Origin: JAEWWD01 sp964440115
GTDB taxonomy: Bacteria; Bacillota; Clostridia; Christensenellales; CAG-138
NCBI GenBank assembly: GCA_964440115.1
Contig: CAYTPV010000001.1
Location: forward strand, 62,001-126,000
Reading direction: 5' to 3'
Length of the DNA stretch: 64,000 nt
The first letter of the stretch is position 1, and each line of letters opens with the position of its first letter. Both the position numbers and the translations under genes were made by a program. Shown one piece after another: positions 56,181 to 64,000 of this stretch. Under the pieces are notes generated by a model. That model was not told where the DNA came from. It made no database searches and worked only from the letters and a program-made list of their open reading frames with translations.

Positions 56181-56756
56181 AATTTACTCCTGTTGTTCGA
56201 AGTATTGAGGTGTACCTTGTCCTGCCGCGCCCAGTTGCAGTAAGCCTTCATTTAATAGCATTCTGGTGTAGCCTTCCAAGGCAACATAATCGAACTGCCT
56301 GTAAAGAGTTGTCCACCGCCTTGAGCATCGCTTTTCCGCAAATATATGTCCCACGCGAAGCAACTATGGAACTACCATTTCCATGATCGCATGCCAGTAA
56401 TCTGCCACATGAAACGCAGATGGGCTGGCTTAGCAGGGATCTGAGCTTATAGGGTTCTGTTAATGCTTCTTAATGATAAACGGCTCGTGTTCGCCGTCAA
56501 GGTTTCACGGTACTGCGATTTCAAATTCCTCTGGTTAAACAAAACTACGAAGTCCGTTTGGTAAACTATATGGATAATGAGCATCTGCGCAGCGTAAACA
56601 TAATGGGAAGTTAGCTATTTCAGTAAAACGTTGCCTGTCATCATCCATTTACGCATGTACCAGCTATGAATAGGATTTTTTGTTTTCGGCGGCTTATCAA
56701 TTTCGTGTTGCAACTTGTATAAACCCACAAACGAAAATGGACTCTGCACTATCAAA
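56181..56756. other. Long intergenic stretch without recognisable genes
   Basis: About 575 bp. No frame above 50 codons with a ribosome site, no strong hairpin terminator and no RNA-gene signature are seen. It is probably a decayed remnant within the accessory island. Confidence 0.45.
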
Positions 56757-57392
56757 TCAAGGTAGTCGGGCAGTTCCCTTGATTCCCTCCAGCAGTATAC
56801 TGAAGTGCGCCACAGTTTCCTCTTTTAATTCGAAATCGGGGTAGCGGATGCACCACTCGTAGCAGAGCCCCCGCATAGCCATCACAAAATGCCGGGACAG
56901 TGCCTCAAGCGGCAGGTGGGATTTGAATTCTCCTTGCCGTATTCCCTGTTCGAGTATTTCGCCAAACATTTTGTAAAGCTCGCGACTGGGGCCATTGATC
57001 GCATTCATATCGACTGCTCTTGTAAGCTGAAGCTGATAAACCGTCCGCATCGTTTCGTAGCCGATTGTGTCAACCAGCACGTCGGCTATTTTTCTGTTCA
57101 TGGCGAGAAGCACGTCACAAGCGCGCATATCGGGAGGCAAAGAATTCAGAAAGGTTTTGTAATCCAGATCAAGGCGGGCCGCATAATCAGAGATCAACGA
57201 AGCGATCAGCGCATCCTTGGATTCAAAATGCACATAAAACGTACCCTTGGATACGCCGGCCTCCTCCACAATGCTGTATACGCTGACTTCGGCAAAGTCA
57301 CGTTCACGGAACAGCTTTTCCGCGCTTTCGTATAGTTTCTTCTTCGTCTCGGCGGCCTGCTCCTTTCTTTTGCCCAATCTCCCGTTTCCCAT
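56757..57392 (-). CDS. TetR/AcrR-family transcriptional regulator
   Basis: 211 residues from ATG 57392, with GGGGAGG only four nt upstream. The N-terminal TetR helix-turn-helix is clear (KKLYESAEKLFRERDFAEVSVYSIVEEAGVSKGTFYVHFESKDALI), followed by a helical ligand-binding domain ending in a Trp/Cys-rich segment (MRGLCYEWCIRYPDF). A TATAAT-like -10 lies at 57425-57430, with repeats of AGGTCA around it that may be its operator. It is divergent from the giant surface-protein gene and is a natural candidate to control it. Confidence 0.93.
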   Translation of the reverse strand: MGNGRLGKRKEQAAETKKKLYESAEKLFRERDFAEVSVYSIVEEAGVSKGTFYVHFESKDALIASLISDYAARLDLDYKTFLNSLPPDMRACDVLLAMNRKIADVLVDTIGYETMRTVYQLQLTRAVDMNAINGPSRELYKMFGEILEQGIRQGEFKSHLPLEALSRHFVMAMRGLCYEWCIRYPDFELKEETVAHFSILLEGIKGTARLP

Positions 57393-57424
57393 ATATCCTC
57401 CCCGATTGATTATCGACATAAAGT

Positions 57425-57454
57425 ATTATATAATGACCTCAGTCGCTGACCTAG
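57425..57454. promoter_or_regulatory. Possible TetR operator and promoter
   Basis: On the minus strand two AGGTCA copies 13 bp apart flank the -35 region of a TATAAT (57425-57430). A second TATAAT exists on the plus strand (57429-57434), overlapping it. Repeats 13 bp apart as direct copies are unusual for a TetR site, so confidence is modest. Confidence 0.4.
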
Positions 57455-57598
57455 GTTTAACAAATTTTATTATAGAGCTGATCGATTTCGAATACAAGAC
57501 TGCGCCGCAAATAACAGACAATTATTCCGCTTGTGCTACTATGGCATGCCTATTGGCAGCAGGTACGTATTAGCAAGCCAAATATGGAGGGAATATCT

Positions 57599-60500
57599 AT
57601 GGATACCAACGAACCTTTTAGAAGGCTTTTGGCGATAGCGTTGTCCGTTGTTATGATTCTGGGATCGACGCCGGTTTCGGCGGCGGCAGAAACGCTGCCG
57701 ACTTGCGCAAGCGGCGAAATCGCGGCCTTTTCACCCCTCGCGGAGGAGGTCTCGGCGCAACAGGTTCCGGCCGGCACGACGCTGTCCGAACTCACCCTGC
57801 CAGAGCGGCTTTTTGTCACGGTAAGCGACGAGAAAGCAGACATTACAGTGGCATGGCAGTCGGAGCCTGCGTATGACGGCAACACCGCGGGCGAATACAT
57901 CTTTACCCCCGTATTGACGGAGGGCTACACGCTGGCGGAGGGCGTAGAACCGCTGAAAATCACCGTAATGGTAGAGGGTCCCATGCTTCGCGCAACGGCC
58001 GGAACAATGGCCGCCGCGCCGGACTATTCGTGGTATGACTCCAAAAAGACCGCGACCCGTTTTGAAATCGGCAGCGCAGCGCAGCTGCAGGGCCTTGCGG
58101 ACATTACCAACGGAAACCATGGCGCCGCGTTCGATTTCAGCGGCAGGGAGATTAGCCTGACGTCTGATCTTGACCTCTCCGAATACGAAAACTGGACGCC
58201 GATCGGGGCAGGAGGCTTTAACGGAACCTTTAAGGGCAACGGCCACACCATCAGCGGGCTGACAATCGACGCTTCGGGGCAGTACAATGTAGGGTTGTTC
58301 GGCCTGCTGCTGACGAATGGCTCGGTATCGAACCTTACTCTTTCAAACGTCAACATCATCGGCTATACAAACGTCGGCGGTATAGCGGGCGAGGTTTGGG
58401 GCAGCGTCAGCTATTGCGCGGTAACAGGCGGCACGGTTTCCGGCAACCAATATACCGGCGGTATCGCGGGAAAAGTCAACGGGGGCAGCCTGACAAGCTG
58501 TTTTGCCACCTGCGATATACGCGCTGTAGGCTTCTCCCCTTATTATGCCGGCGGCGTGACGGGCAGAGTCGAATGGGAGGGAAGCCTGTCCAATTGCTAT
58601 GCCACCGGTTCGGTCACAACCGGAGAAGGCTACAGCGGTATGTTTGGCGCAGCCGGGGGTGTGGTGGGTTCAATGAACTCCGGAAGCATCCAACGCTGTT
58701 TTGCCACAGGCGAGGTTGGGGGCACCGTAGATACCGGTGGGGTTGTCGGAGCATATAGCGGCGGCACATTGACGAACGTTGCCGCGCTCAACATCCGCGT
58801 GGCGGGCGCCCCCGACGCCAACATGTATGGCGGCCCCAGAACAGGACGCGTAGCGGGACGCTTAGGCGGTGCAACAAACGCCATCGCCTTTTCGGGCCTG
58901 ATACTTGTGAACGGAGGGAACGGCCTGAACGGAACGGATAAGTCCATGACCGAAATCAAGGCCGAAGGTTTTTTTGAGTCAAACGGATTTTCCGCGCCTG
59001 CCTGGCAAAACGGGACCGGAAAGCTGCCCATCCTGACAGGCTTCCCTGAAGGGCTGCAGAGCGGGGAGCTACCCGCGCATATAGGCTCGCCTACGCCCAC
59101 CGCGCCGCAAGCGCTCACGGCAGAGACCGGCAATGGTTCGGTTGCGCTCAGCTGGAGCGCGCCCGGAAGCAGCGGCGCCAGCGCCATCAGCCGATACGAG
59201 GTTCAAAAAAACAACGAAGGCTGGATACCGGCCGCCATGGCAACGACCTACACATTCACCGGGCTGACGAACGGCACTGTTTACACCTTTGAGGTGCGGG
59301 CTGTCAACAGCTACGGCAACGGCGCCGCGGCCTCTGTTCAGAGAGTCCCGACCAGCCCCGGAACTATGGCGGCCATCCCCGGCGATCGAAGTGTGACTCT
59401 CAATTGGGTGACGCCATCGGGTCATGACATCAGGGGTTACTCTGTACGCTGCAACGGTGGTTCATGGACCGCAGCCGATAATAATTACTTCCACACCTTC
59501 GTTGGTTTGGCCAACGGCTTAAACTACGCCTTTGACTTGCAGGTGACAGCTTGGAACGGAATAACGATGATTACTCTGTTCAACGCCAGCGCCGAGGCCA
59601 TGCCGGTTGGCAAACCCATGGAGCCGAGCAATCTTGCCGCGGTTCCGGGAAACGGACAGATTACATTAAGTTGGGGGAAGGTGTACAGCGACGAGGGCAG
59701 CCCCATTCTGGCATACGAGGTATCCCAGGATGGCGGCGTCAACTGGGTATCAGTCGGTATGCTCATGGCTCACACCTTCACGGGGCTAGTGAACGGCACG
59801 TCCTATCCGCTGCGGGTGCGTGCGGTCAACGCTCTGGGAGAAGGCAGCGCAGCAGCGTTATCTGCCACGCCGCGCCAGCCGCCTGCAATGACAAGCGCAA
59901 GCAGCAAAAGCTTTCCATACGGCTCCGGCGGTACCTTCACGGTATCGGCCAGCGGCACGCCGCCCATCGCCTACGCCCTTTCCGGCCAGCCCGGGGGCGT
60001 CAGCGTGAATGCAACGACCGGAAGCGTTACCGTTGGCAAAACGGTGCCCGCGGGAGAATATCCTTTTACCGTCACCGCGGCGAACGGTTCGCCGCCCGAT
60101 GCCATGCAGAACTTTACATTGACTATAGCACGCTTCACGCCGAAACTAAGCGACCTGCAATACACAGCCCCATCCAACCACACCTACGACGGCACCAGTG
60201 TCGGCATCGGCCCGGTGACCGATAAAAGCGCTGTCGGCCTGTCCTGTACCGTCTATTACCAGGGCTTCAGCGGAACGGTTTATCCACGATCCGAAACGCC
60301 CCCAAAAAATGCAGGGCAGTATGAAGTGATTGCGGCTATTGCGGGAAACACGAATATCAACGCAACCGAGCTATCCCTCGGAACCTACAACATCCTTCCC
60401 AAAAGCATTACCGTTACGCCCAAAGCGGCGCAGAACAAGGTGTACAACCAGCTCGACCCGGTTCTACAGTACACCCTATCCAGCGCTCTATATGCCGGAG

Positions 60501-63500
60501 ACGAGCTGAGCGGAACGCTTGCGCGCGCCGCGGGCGAAAATGCAGGAGCCTATGCCATCGGCATTGGAACGCTCACGGCCGGCGGCAACTATACTTTGTC
60601 ACTCTCAGGTACCGTTAACTTCACCATCACCCCCAAGGCTGACGCCGCTTTCACCATTGCGGAAATTTCCCCGCTGACCTACACCGGCAGCGCCATTACC
60701 CCGGAGCCGCAGGTAAAGGACGGAAGCACAGTTTTAACAAAAAACGTGGACTTCACTTACAGTTACGTCAACAACACCAATGCCGTGGCTTCCGCGCGCG
60801 TCAATATCACAGGCATCGGTAACTATGCGGGCAGCGCCAGCTCCGCGACATTTACCATCAACAAGGCCACGCCCCCGCTGACGCTGACGGCCAACCCCGC
60901 GGCTACTCAGACACGTCCTGGCAGCGTAACGCTTTCTGCGGCATCGCCCGCCAACGCGACGGGAACCCTCACCTTCAAGGCCGGAACGGATACCATAGGG
61001 ACCGTAACCTTGCCAATGAAAACAGCTACCTTCACGCCGACAGGCGCAGCCAACTCATACAGCTTTACTGTGGAATACAGCGGCGACAGCAATTACGAGG
61101 CGAAAGCCAGCGAGGCGCTGGAATACAGTTTTACGAAATCCGATCAGGCAGCATTGAGTACCACGGACGGCACGGTCCATTTCGGCGATTCATTGGATCT
61201 GTCCGCTTTGGTCAACGGCGGCTCGGGCACGGGCGTATTCAGCTTTGCCGTAACCGGCGGCCCCGCCAGCCTTGACGGCGCTACCATGACCCCTTCCGGC
61301 GTGGGCACGGTGAATATTACGGCGACAAAGGCGGCTGATTATGACTATAACGCCAGGTCCGCCAGTTTCATGGTTACGGTCAATCCCCGTGTAATTGCCT
61401 TTGCGGTCGCCCCTGTTGAGCCGCAAACCTATACCGGCAGCGCCATTACCCCGGAGCCGCAGGTAACGGATGGAAGCACAGTTTTAACAAAGAACGTGGA
61501 CTTCACTTATGGTTACGGCAGCAACACCAATGCCGGGGCTTCCGCGCGCGTCAATATCACAGGCATTGGTGACTATGCGGGCAGCGCAGGCTCTGCGACA
61601 TTTACCATCAACAAGGCAACACTCCCATTGACGCTGACGGCCACCCCTGCGGCTACGCAGACACGTCCTGGCAGCGTAGCGCTTTCTGCGGCACTGCCCG
61701 CTGACGCAACGGGTACCCTCACCTTCAGGGCCGGAACGGATACCATAGCGAGCGTAACCTTGCCAATGAAAACAGCTACCTTCACGCCGACAGGCGCAGC
61801 CAACTCATACAGCTTTACTGTGGAATACAGCGGCGACAGCAATTACGAGGCGAAAGCCAGCGAGGCGCTGGAATACAGTTTTACGAAATCCGATCAGGCA
61901 GCATTGAGTACCACGGACGGCACGGTCCATTTCGGCGCTTCATTGGATTTGTCAGCTTTGATCAGCGGAGGCTCCGGCACTGGCGCATTCAGTTTTGCAG
62001 TAACCGACGGCCCCGCCAATATTGACGGCGCCATCCTGACTCCTACCGGCGTGGGAACAGTGAATATTACGGTGACAAAGGCGGCTGATAATGACTATGA
62101 TGCAAAGACCGCCATTTTCATAGTAACGGTCAATCCCCGTGTGATTGCCTTTACAATCGGACCTATTGAACCGCAAACCTATACCGGCAGCGCCATCACC
62201 CCGGAGCCAGAAGTGAAGGACGGAAGCATAGTTTTAACAAAGAATGTCGACTTCACTTACGGTTACAGCGGCAATACAAACATCGGAGCTTCCGCTGCCG
62301 TCACTATTAACGGTATTGGCAACTACGCGGGCAGCACAGGCTCCACAATCTTTACCATTGTCAGGGCTGCACCGAATATTTTAACCCCTCCGACCGCCAG
62401 CGGCAATATCTACGCCGGAACGGCGCTGTCGCAAATTTTGCTGACAGGCGGCGAGGCCAGCGTCAGCGGGCGATTCGAGTGGGTGAATCCTTCAGCGACT
62501 GCCCTGCGCGGGCAGAACACATTTGAGGCCCGTTTCGTGCCGGATGACTCTGTTAATTATCTGGAAGTAGAAGACATTGGTATTACCTTTACCGCAAAAA
62601 AACGTTCCGACGGCTCCCTCTTCAATGCAATGCCCATCCAGCCCACCGCTGCCAGCGTGGCCGCAGCTGCGCAGGTAACAAACGGCCATGCAGCCCTGAC
62701 CATCACCGGCTGTGTGGTCAAAACAGCTATTGCTAAAGCGCTGGCGGACGCCAAAGCCATGGGCAATACCGCAAACGGCATCAGCGTGGATATTTCGGTG
62801 ACAGCCACAGGCGCCACTGGCTTCGCCCTTACTCTGGAGCGGAATGCGCTGAACCGCCTGCTTAACGCGAGAGTAAAATCCTTCAGCGTTTCCGGCCTGC
62901 CGGTCAACCTGGGCTTTGAGAGGGAGGCCCTCAGGCAAATTCGCACACAAAGCGGAGGCGATGTTGTCATTACCGTGAAGCCTGAGGCGATGACCGGCCT
63001 GCGCAATGCCTATGATATCACCATCACCTCGACAAAGGCTGGAAAGGCTGTCAGCATTACCTCGCTGGGCAAGGGCAGCACTACACTCAGCATCTCTGCC
63101 GCTCCCGGAAAAAATGAGTCCGGCGGTTATCTTTACGGTGCCTATGTAAGTGCGGACAAGAGAATTAACCGCGTTGCAAATTCTGTCTATGATGCAAACA
63201 GCAGGCGTGTGATTATGTCCATTAGCCATTTCTCAGTATACGGTGTGGGCTATAACGCCCCCAGCACCAAGTTTCGCGATGTCACAAAGCATTGGGCAAA
63301 GGACAGCATTGATTACGCGGTAGGCCGCGGGTTACTTTCGGGAACTTCAGGGACGGTATTCTCCCCCGATATTGCCATTACCCGTGGAATACTGGCAACG
63401 GCCCTCGGCAGGCTCGCCAACACCGATGTTAGCGGCTATAATTCCAGCAGCTTTCGCGATGTAGAAGCCGGGGACAACCTCCCTTACATTGAGTGGGTAT

Positions 63501-63946
63501 ACAGGAAAGGTATTATGAAAAGCGCCGGAAACGGCCAGTTCGCCCCTGACAGAGCTGTGACCCGCGAGGAAATCGCAGTTATCCTGCAAAACTACGCCAA
63601 GGCCACCGGCTACAAGCTGCCTACGACCCGTGAAGCGGCCGTCTATGCGGACGCTGACGCCATCACCTATAAGGACGCGGTCAGAGCCATGCAGCAGGCA
63701 GGCGTCATGATGGGCGGCAGCGGTAACAGGTTTCAGCCCAAATCCAGCGCCACCCGGGCGGAGGTTTCCGCCATGCTGCACCGGTATGTCAAGCTGACCA
63801 TCGACCCGTCTACCGCGCAGGGCTGGGCAAGAAACGACGACGGCCAGCGCATGTATTACAAAAACGGCGCCGCCGTAACTGGCTGGCAGACCATCGACGG
63901 CGTGAAATACTACTTCTACAGCACCGGCGTTTTGCAGGCCGGTTAG
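57599..63946 (+). CDS. Giant multi-domain S-layer-homology surface protein
   Basis: 2115 residues from ATG 57599, with GGAGGGA eight nt upstream; an upstream in-frame ATG lacks a site and would bury the signal peptide. Order: signal peptide (1-30); an Ig-like segment (70-120); GLUG-type repeats (about 145-430, such as AGGIAGKVNGGSLTSCFA); three fibronectin type III domains (about 480-770); a putative Ig domain; MBG/YDG-type Ig modules; a 250-residue unit repeated almost exactly (about 1027-1590); a region of unknown fold (about 1600-1880); three SLH motifs (1890-2070) for binding pyruvylated wall polymer; and a terminal YYKNGAAVTGWQTIDGVKYYF repeat of the choline/glucan-binding type. It is likely an adhesin or S-layer-associated protein. 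Confidence 0.93.
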   Translation: MDTNEPFRRLLAIALSVVMILGSTPVSAAAETLPTCASGEIAAFSPLAEEVSAQQVPAGTTLSELTLPERLFVTVSDEKADITVAWQSEPAYDGNTAGEYIFTPVLTEGYTLAEGVEPLKITVMVEGPMLRATAGTMAAAPDYSWYDSKKTATRFEIGSAAQLQGLADITNGNHGAAFDFSGREISLTSDLDLSEYENWTPIGAGGFNGTFKGNGHTISGLTIDASGQYNVGLFGLLLTNGSVSNLTLSNVNIIGYTNVGGIAGEVWGSVSYCAVTGGTVSGNQYTGGIAGKVNGGSLTSCFATCDIRAVGFSPYYAGGVTGRVEWEGSLSNCYATGSVTTGEGYSGMFGAAGGVVGSMNSGSIQRCFATGEVGGTVDTGGVVGAYSGGTLTNVAALNIRVAGAPDANMYGGPRTGRVAGRLGGATNAIAFSGLILVNGGNGLNGTDKSMTEIKAEGFFESNGFSAPAWQNGTGKLPILTGFPEGLQSGELPAHIGSPTPTAPQALTAETGNGSVALSWSAPGSSGASAISRYEVQKNNEGWIPAAMATTYTFTGLTNGTVYTFEVRAVNSYGNGAAASVQRVPTSPGTMAAIPGDRSVTLNWVTPSGHDIRGYSVRCNGGSWTAADNNYFHTFVGLANGLNYAFDLQVTAWNGITMITLFNASAEAMPVGKPMEPSNLAAVPGNGQITLSWGKVYSDEGSPILAYEVSQDGGVNWVSVGMLMAHTFTGLVNGTSYPLRVRAVNALGEGSAAALSATPRQPPAMTSASSKSFPYGSGGTFTVSASGTPPIAYALSGQPGGVSVNATTGSVTVGKTVPAGEYPFTVTAANGSPPDAMQNFTLTIARFTPKLSDLQYTAPSNHTYDGTSVGIGPVTDKSAVGLSCTVYYQGFSGTVYPRSETPPKNAGQYEVIAAIAGNTNINATELSLGTYNILPKSITVTPKAAQNKVYNQLDPVLQYTLSSALYAGDELSGTLARAAGENAGAYAIGIGTLTAGGNYTLSLSGTVNFTITPKADAAFTIAEISPLTYTGSAITPEPQVKDGSTVLTKNVDFTYSYVNNTNAVASARVNITGIGNYAGSASSATFTINKATPPLTLTANPAATQTRPGSVTLSAASPANATGTLTFKAGTDTIGTVTLPMKTATFTPTGAANSYSFTVEYSGDSNYEAKASEALEYSFTKSDQAALSTTDGTVHFGDSLDLSALVNGGSGTGVFSFAVTGGPASLDGATMTPSGVGTVNITATKAADYDYNARSASFMVTVNPRVIAFAVAPVEPQTYTGSAITPEPQVTDGSTVLTKNVDFTYGYGSNTNAGASARVNITGIGDYAGSAGSATFTINKATLPLTLTATPAATQTRPGSVALSAALPADATGTLTFRAGTDTIASVTLPMKTATFTPTGAANSYSFTVEYSGDSNYEAKASEALEYSFTKSDQAALSTTDGTVHFGASLDLSALISGGSGTGAFSFAVTDGPANIDGAILTPTGVGTVNITVTKAADNDYDAKTAIFIVTVNPRVIAFTIGPIEPQTYTGSAITPEPEVKDGSIVLTKNVDFTYGYSGNTNIGASAAVTINGIGNYAGSTGSTIFTIVRAAPNILTPPTASGNIYAGTALSQILLTGGEASVSGRFEWVNPSATALRGQNTFEARFVPDDSVNYLEVEDIGITFTAKKRSDGSLFNAMPIQPTAASVAAAAQVTNGHAALTITGCVVKTAIAKALADAKAMGNTANGISVDISVTATGATGFALTLERNALNRLLNARVKSFSVSGLPVNLGFEREALRQIRTQSGGDVVITVKPEAMTGLRNAYDITITSTKAGKAVSITSLGKGSTTLSISAAPGKNESGGYLYGAYVSADKRINRVANSVYDANSRRVIMSISHFSVYGVGYNAPSTKFRDVTKHWAKDSIDYAVGRGLLSGTSGTVFSPDIAITRGILATALGRLANTDVSGYNSSSFRDVEAGDNLPYIEWVYRKGIMKSAGNGQFAPDRAVTREEIAVILQNYAKATGYKLPTTREAAVYADADAITYKDAVRAMQQAGVMMGGSGNRFQPKSSATRAEVSAMLHRYVKLTIDPSTAQGWARNDDGQRMYYKNGAAVTGWQTIDGVKYYFYSTGVLQAG
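60676..62370 (+). repeat. Tandem 750-bp coding repeat in the surface-protein gene
   Basis: The unit starting near 60676 recurs at 61426 and, in part, at 62176; the marker ACCGGCAGCGCCAT occurs at exact 750-bp steps (60683, 61433, 62183). About 170 bp are identical between units 1 and 2 (from about 61015 and 61765). This indicates recent duplication or gene conversion; each unit encodes a 250-residue pair of Ig-like modules. Confidence 0.9.
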
Positions 63947-64000
63947 TTGCAGAATGTGGTTATCGCACCATTTTTCCGGCTCTCCGGCTGGCGGGATATA

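Noticed and set aside
60676..62370. Repeats considered as CRISPR or a mobile repeat
   Set aside because: The 750-bp period lies inside one open frame and encodes Ig-like modules; no short direct repeats with unique spacers are present.

Overview
The window reads as a mid-GC chromosome segment of a Firmicute of the class Clostridia. The evidence is the bacterial-type rpoB-rpoC / L7Ae-like / rpsL-rpsG-fusA-tuf order, strong GGAGG ribosome sites, sigma-A promoters of TTGACA-17-TATAAT type, a CIRCE operator, class-I cyclic-di-GMP riboswitches, a sigma-D-like motAB promoter and an S-layer-homology surface protein. Genus cannot be decided from the sequence alone.

Layout. 1-1.5 kb: molybdenum genes (5' end of modA, a molybdopterin-binding protein), minus strand. 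1.6-16.8 kb: a minus-strand information-processing block, carD, yacL (PIN/TRAM), rpoB, rpoC, a Cys-rich membrane protein, an L7Ae-like protein, rpsL, rpsG, fusA and tuf, with strong promoters before carD and rpoB and a ~340-nt rpoB leader. 17-24.2 kb: an M20 amidohydrolase, a Crp/Fnr regulator with its own palindromic operator heading a NitT/TauT-type ABC transporter, a UPF0340 protein, mutY and an MBL-fold hydrolase. 24.3-26.3 kb: htpG behind a perfect CIRCE.

26.5-31.1 kb holds the most intriguing metabolic unit. A divergent XRE-cupin regulator faces an operon of archaeal-type (type II) GAPDH, archaeal-like phosphoglycerate kinase and a LarA-family nickel-pincer racemase/epimerase with all the usual active-site residues. 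The chemistry chains logically: 2-hydroxyaldehyde phosphate to acyl phosphate, then to 2-hydroxyacid plus ATP, then C2 epimerisation. This may be a dedicated route for an unusual triose or tetrose phosphate.

31.1-36.4 kb: a small envelope/stress operon (DUF2089, SHOCT-like, hypothetical, holin-like), then uvrC, a DUF3784 protein, maf and exoA. 36.4-37.2 kb: a promoter-driven, apparently structured RNA of ~340 nt leading into a double zinc-ribbon protein. 37.2-42.9 kb looks like a c-di-GMP/surface/motility neighbourhood: a secreted transglutaminase-like protein behind two tandem, identical c-di-GMP-I riboswitches, a BTAD/SARP-like regulator, a membrane metallophosphoesterase and motAB. 42.9-48.5 kb: small regulatory and metabolic genes, including a LytTR response regulator with a GHKL kinase.

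48.5-57 kb is an accessory island with lower GC and long non-coding gaps. It carries a RiPP-type locus: a radical SAM/SPASM maturase whose cluster motif has lost one cysteine, a 36-residue Cys-rich precursor-like peptide and an ATP-grasp protein split by one in-frame TGA. A mobile-element-type sigma-like factor, a C45 acyltransferase/hydrolase and an ArnT/PMT-like membrane glycosyltransferase follow. 57-64 kb: a TetR regulator and a 2115-residue surface protein with GLUG, FN3, Ig-like repeats (exact 750-bp period), three SLH motifs and a terminal choline/glucan-binding-type repeat.
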